This document shows positions 61,187 through 64,000 of a stretch of 64,000 bases of DNA, piece by piece. Made by a program: the position numbers and the translations under genes. Every line of letters begins with the position of its first letter. Positions within the stretch are counted from its first letter, which is position 1. Origin of the DNA: Acidobacteriota bacterium (GTDB lineage Bacteria; Acidobacteriota; Thermoanaerobaculia; Multivoradales; JBCCEF01); NCBI GenBank assembly GCA_039030395.1, contig JBCCEF010000002.1:310001-374000 (forward strand). Reading direction: 5' to 3'. Under the pieces are notes generated by a model that saw nothing but the letters and a program-made list of their open reading frames with translations, did not search any database and was not told where the DNA came from.

Positions 61187-62091
61187 CTATCCTGGATCGC
61201 TCGTCGAAGTGCAACGGCGATCTTCAAGCCAGACATCGAGATCCTCCCGGCGGTACACGACACGCCTGCCGAGCTTGACGAAGGGAGGCCCACCACCGCG
61301 AGAACGCAGTGTCTCTAGGGTCGCAGGCGCGAGCCCGAGATACTCGGCAGCGAGTGGCGTGGGGAGCGCCCCTGGGTCACTCCAGTCGTGGGGTGGATTC
61401 ACCGCCTCATGCTTGGGCGGTTTCTTCCGACGCCTCGTGCGACTGGGTTCTTGGTTTTGGTTCGGCGGTGGTACGGAAGGAATCTGGAGTACTGAGGCGA
61501 GCTGCGCTTGGTATTCGCGCAGGTCGGCTAGAACGACGCCTTCGGCGTTTTGGTATGTCTCGGTCACTGCTTTGGGGTGATCGACATCGCAGAGCGAGAC
61601 GACCTGGGCGTACCCGGCATCGAGGTCGTTCGTGATGTTGGTGTCGAGGTGACGGGTTCCCATCTCGACTTCCATAGCGAGGAGTCCATCATCGGTTTCG
61701 ACACTGAGGTCAACCCTCGCTCCTCGTGAATCGTCCTCGATCGTTGGCGTGAGGCCCTGGCCTTCAAGCCAGCGGGGATCTCCTGGACCCACCACTGATG
61801 CGCCACACCGGCTCGACCATGGCCGGTTGAGACTGAGACGCCGAAGTCCGAGAGGACCGCTCGACCAGCCTGGGTGAGTTCGAGGAGCTTGAACTGCTCG
61901 CCCCGGCCTCGGGGGTTCACGGACACCTCGCGCACGAGACCCGCCTCGAGGAGTTCGCCCTTCTGCTGATGCCCCTTCCAGGCGGACAGGCTTGGTGCTT
62001 CGTTTCGCTCACGGTGATGCGAACCCCTGGAAATGGAGCGCCGGAGAGCGACTGAACACGTCCCCGCCCCGTCTTGGCCTGACGTCGGCAT
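61187..62091 (-). pseudogene. Frameshifted C-terminal fragment of a conjugative-type ATPase-like protein fused to an excisionase-like HTH
   Basis: Two overlapping frames read as one protein if a single C is added to the CCCC run (plus-strand GGGG at 61774-61777): the upstream frame ends WWVQEIP and the downstream frame continues RWLEGQGLTPTIEDD. The upstream part resembles the winged helix after DUF87/HerA-VirB4 ATPases (KGHQQKGELLEAGLVREV, KLLELTQAGRAVL). The downstream part has a nuclease-like fold (VDLSVETDDGLLAMEVEMG), then a linker and an AlpA/HTH_17 domain (LPTPLAAEYLGLAPATLETL..LGRRVVYRREDLDVWLED). No ATPase domain remains. Family links are from memory of pattern, moderate certainty. 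Confidence 0.5.
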
Positions 62092-62176
62092 CTGGTGACG
62101 GCTGCTCAGCGGTTGTGGACTGCTGACCTCTCTGGTTGCGCTTCGAACAGCGGCCTATTGGACCGCGCCGCGGACC

Positions 62177-62262
62177 GGATAAGTGGCGTTATCCGATGGG
62201 GCGGTTCATGGTCCTGCCCCGAAAGGGGGGAATGCGCCGATTTCGGGCCACCCCATCAGGCG
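62177..62262 (+). repeat. Degenerate dispersed element, copy I
   Basis: Weak copy between the pseudogene and the universal stress gene. It shows GGATAA/TTATCC (62177-62194), GGGGC..GCCCC (62197-62220) and CCCCGAAA..TTTCGGGCCACCCCATC (62217-62256), the last matching the family core CCCGAAAA..TTTTCGGGCTCACCCCATCC. No terminal repeats are recognisable. Confidence 0.5.
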
Positions 62263-62325
62263 TGGCAGATTCCGGTTTTCGCCATCAAACTGGGAGGACC
62301 GCCAATCTCCGGAGAGGAGTCCGTC

Positions 62326-63261
62326 ATGCAGCTGAGAAGAATCTTGATGCCCACCGATTTCTCTACCAGCGCCGACGCCGCCCTGGGGGAGGCTCTTTTC
62401 TTCGCCCGGCGTTCCCGGGCCGAGCTGCACTTGCTCCACGTCATCGAGTGGCTCCAGCCGCGACCCTCTTCGGAAATGGACTTGATCGAGATGGATGAGG
62501 TGTTCGAACGCCTCGGGGAGGTGGCCGCTGCCGAAACCCGTCGCCTGCTCGAGCGAGTGCCGACGAAGCAGTTGGAGATTCGCGAATCGCTCCGGCGCGG
62601 CATCTCGGCCGCGGCGGAGATCGTGGCCTATGCCGAGGCCGAGAGCATCGACCTGATCGTCATCGGCACTCATGGACGGCGCGGCGTTCGGCGATTTCTG
62701 CTGGGCAGCGTCGCCGAAGAGGTGGCCCGCACCGCCGCTTGTCCGGTGCTGACGCTACCGGAACGGGGTGATCTCACGGAGGATCTGGAGATCGAACGCA
62801 TCGTCGTACCGTTCGACTACTCCGATGATGCTTGCGCTTCACTGCGCACGGCGATTTCGCTGGCCCGGTCTTTCAACGGCCGGATCGACCTGGTTCACGC
62901 CATCCTTCCGCCGACGGTGGCTGGAGCTTCGGTACCGATGCCCGCGGTGGTGCCGACCACGCTCGCCAGAACCCAGGAATTGGCGCTGCAGAAGGTCGCT
63001 TCGGAGGTGACGACTCCGGAGGTGACGGTCGATGCCCATCTGCTGGTCGGTCCCGTTCCGTCGAGCATCACTTCCTACGCGGAGGAAGTCCAGGCGAATC
63101 TGATCGTGATGGCGAGCCACGGCCTGTCCGGCTACCACCGGTTCCTCCTCGGCAGCGTGACGGAGCGGGTGGTGCGTTCCGCTTCTTGTCCGGTGCTAGT
63201 GTGCCGGCCCCACCTCGAGTCCGGGAAGGTCGCCGATGGGAATACGGGGCAGGGTCGATAG
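62326..63261 (+). CDS. Tandem universal stress protein (two UspA domains)
   Basis: 311 aa with two Usp domains. Domain 1 (1-145) begins RRILMPTDFSTSADAALGEA and has the ATP-binding GTHGRRGVRRFLLGSVAEEV; domain 2 (150-300) has RIVVPFDYSDDACASLRTAI and MASHGLSGYHRFLLGSVTERV. Both keep the G-2X-G-9X-G-(S/T)-like nucleotide motif. GGAGAGGAG precedes the ATG at 62326; the longer open frame upstream runs through repeat copy I and is not coding. Convergent with the TetR gene. Confidence 0.92.
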   Translation: MQLRRILMPTDFSTSADAALGEALFFARRSRAELHLLHVIEWLQPRPSSEMDLIEMDEVFERLGEVAAAETRRLLERVPTKQLEIRESLRRGISAAAEIVAYAEAESIDLIVIGTHGRRGVRRFLLGSVAEEVARTAACPVLTLPERGDLTEDLEIERIVVPFDYSDDACASLRTAISLARSFNGRIDLVHAILPPTVAGASVPMPAVVPTTLARTQELALQKVASEVTTPEVTVDAHLLVGPVPSSITSYAEEVQANLIVMASHGLSGYHRFLLGSVTERVVRSASCPVLVCRPHLESGKVADGNTGQGR

Positions 63262-63312
63262 AGCGAGGAGGAGTGGGTTTTCCGCAAGTTTTTCTGGGGA
63301 TGACCGTCGCTC

Positions 63313-64000
63313 CTACAAGGGCGCCGCGATAGCTTCCCCGGCTGAATCCTCCCGCAACTCCCGCAGCAGCCTCACGGCCCCGGCGGTGAGCGGTTTGAGC
63401 AGGGGATTGCGGGCCAGGCGGATCAGGCGGGCGACGATCGGGCAGGTGCGATCGATCAACCGTTGAGTCCGGCGGCAGTCGGGCGACGAGTCGTGGATCC
63501 AGAACAGGATGATCGCCATCAAATAGAGCCACAGCAGGTGGGGAAGTTCACTTTTCAATGGTGAGGGGACGGCGACATTGGAGCCCTCGACCACCGCCGC
63601 CATCAGCTCCGTGGCCTCGCGCCGGGTGGGTTCTGATTCAGCGCTGAAGGGGCTCAGGGGACTTCTCGGATCGGCGGCCGTCTTGAACAAGGTGCCGGCG
63701 AATCGGTGGTAGGGCATGCTGGTGGCGATTTTGGATGTCAGCACCGTCCGCAGTCGGCCCTCCAGGCCGCGCTCGGCGGTGAGGAGGGGGTCGCAGGCCG
63801 CCAGATGTTCGTCGTGTGAGCGCTCGTAGTACCCCTGGATGAGATGTTCCTTCGACTGAAAGTAGTAGTACGCGTTGCCCAGGGACACTCCGGCCGTGGC
63901 GGCGATTTCGCGCATGGTGGCGTTGTCGTAGCCGCGCTCGAGAAACAGCTGGAGGGCCGCCTCGAGGATTCTGGCGCGGGTTTTCTCGCCCCGTTCGGTC
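63313..64000 (-). CDS. TetR-family transcriptional regulator, 5' partial
   Basis: The gene runs off the window end on the minus strand; about 229 residues visible. The helix-turn-helix is ARILEAALQLFLERGYDNATMREIAATAGVSLGNAYYYFQSKEHLI. The C-terminal ligand domain (HDEHLAACDPLL..LLWLYLMAIILFWIHDSSPD) resembles the YcdC/RutR-like or lipid-responsive class and ends with a long helix LIRLARNPLLKPL. It probably lacks only the first few residues. Its target is unknown; the neighbour is a Usp protein on the opposite strand. Confidence 0.9.
   Translation of the reverse strand, partial: TERGEKTRARILEAALQLFLERGYDNATMREIAATAGVSLGNAYYYFQSKEHLIQGYYERSHDEHLAACDPLLTAERGLEGRLRTVLTSKIATSMPYHRFAGTLFKTAADPRSPLSPFSAESEPTRREATELMAAVVEGSNVAVPSPLKSELPHLLWLYLMAIILFWIHDSSPDCRRTQRLIDRTCPIVARLIRLARNPLLKPLTAGAVRLLRELREDSAGEAIAAPL

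Noticed and set aside
61095-62325. att site duplication of the tRNA-Pro 3' end
   Set aside because: No second copy of the tRNA 3' sequence found downstream within the window.

Overview
The window is GC-rich, densely coded chromosomal DNA from a Gram-negative (diderm) bacterium. lpxB and an msbA-type exporter show that it makes lipid A. Gene content and style (K+-type membrane pyrophosphatase, DUF374 acyltransferase next to yicC-gmk-rpoZ, many polysaccharide genes) would fit Acidobacteriota, perhaps a Thermoanaerobaculia-like lineage. That assignment is a guess from gene content; no marker gene was compared.

Layout. 1-6.0 kb: end of rplY/ctc, pth, hppA, then rpsF-rpsR-rplI and a methyltransferase. 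6.0-16.6 kb: class A penicillin-binding protein (minus) divergent from uvrB-uvrC, a PATAN/J-like/TPR protein, the RNase P RNA gene, an S66 LD-carboxypeptidase and a cNMP-FHA protein. 16.8-21.4 kb: recG followed by two glycosyltransferases and a membrane protein. 21.4-23.7 kb: an AT-richer patch with two unrecognised genes, and an orphan secreted/membrane protein on the minus strand. 24.1-27.2 kb: scpA-scpB-rluB-cmk in a tightly overlapping operon. 27.2-37.6 kb (minus): a polysaccharide block (flippase, GT4, deacetylase, acetyltransferase, two secreted proteins, GT2), an ArsR-SRPBCC operon and leucine dehydrogenase, followed by queG (plus). 39.2-48.5 kb: rpsA-ihf, HIT hydrolase, lpxB-msbA-DUF374-yicC-gmk-rpoZ. 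48.5-55.8 kb: family 4 uracil-DNA glycosylase, a BTAD-type regulator, a UGM-like oxidoreductase and two glycosyltransferases. 55.8-61.1 kb: tRNA-Leu, RNase R, a lipoprotein, der, ihf-merR-tRNA-Pro. 61.1-64 kb: a decayed fragment of an integrated element next to tRNA-Pro, a tandem universal stress protein and a TetR regulator cut by the window end.

The most unusual content is a family of about nine dispersed intergenic elements (roughly 3.3, 14.1, 14.7, 16.6, 37.7, 48.1, 49.3, 51.8 and 62.2 kb). Two complete copies are 194-195 bp, and most others have at least one recognisable end. They have inverted terminal repeats of the form CTAGCAGGGTGCTGAA, a terminal hairpin and a core of several GC-rich stem-loops, many capped by UUCG. 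In both complete copies CTAG flanks the two ends like a 4-bp target duplication. In four copies the left terminal repeat contains the TAG stop codon of the preceding gene. They look like non-autonomous MITE-like elements that transpose into CTAG and may fold as RNA. No transposase for them is present here.

Other notable signals: a near-consensus sigma-70 promoter carrying two AAATAGTAACGT repeats in front of the ArsR-SRPBCC operon; a palindromic spacer in the strong rpsA promoter; a polysaccharide block of about 12 kb separating cmk from rpsA-ihf, which are often adjacent; and a single-base frameshift in the fragment beside tRNA-Pro.
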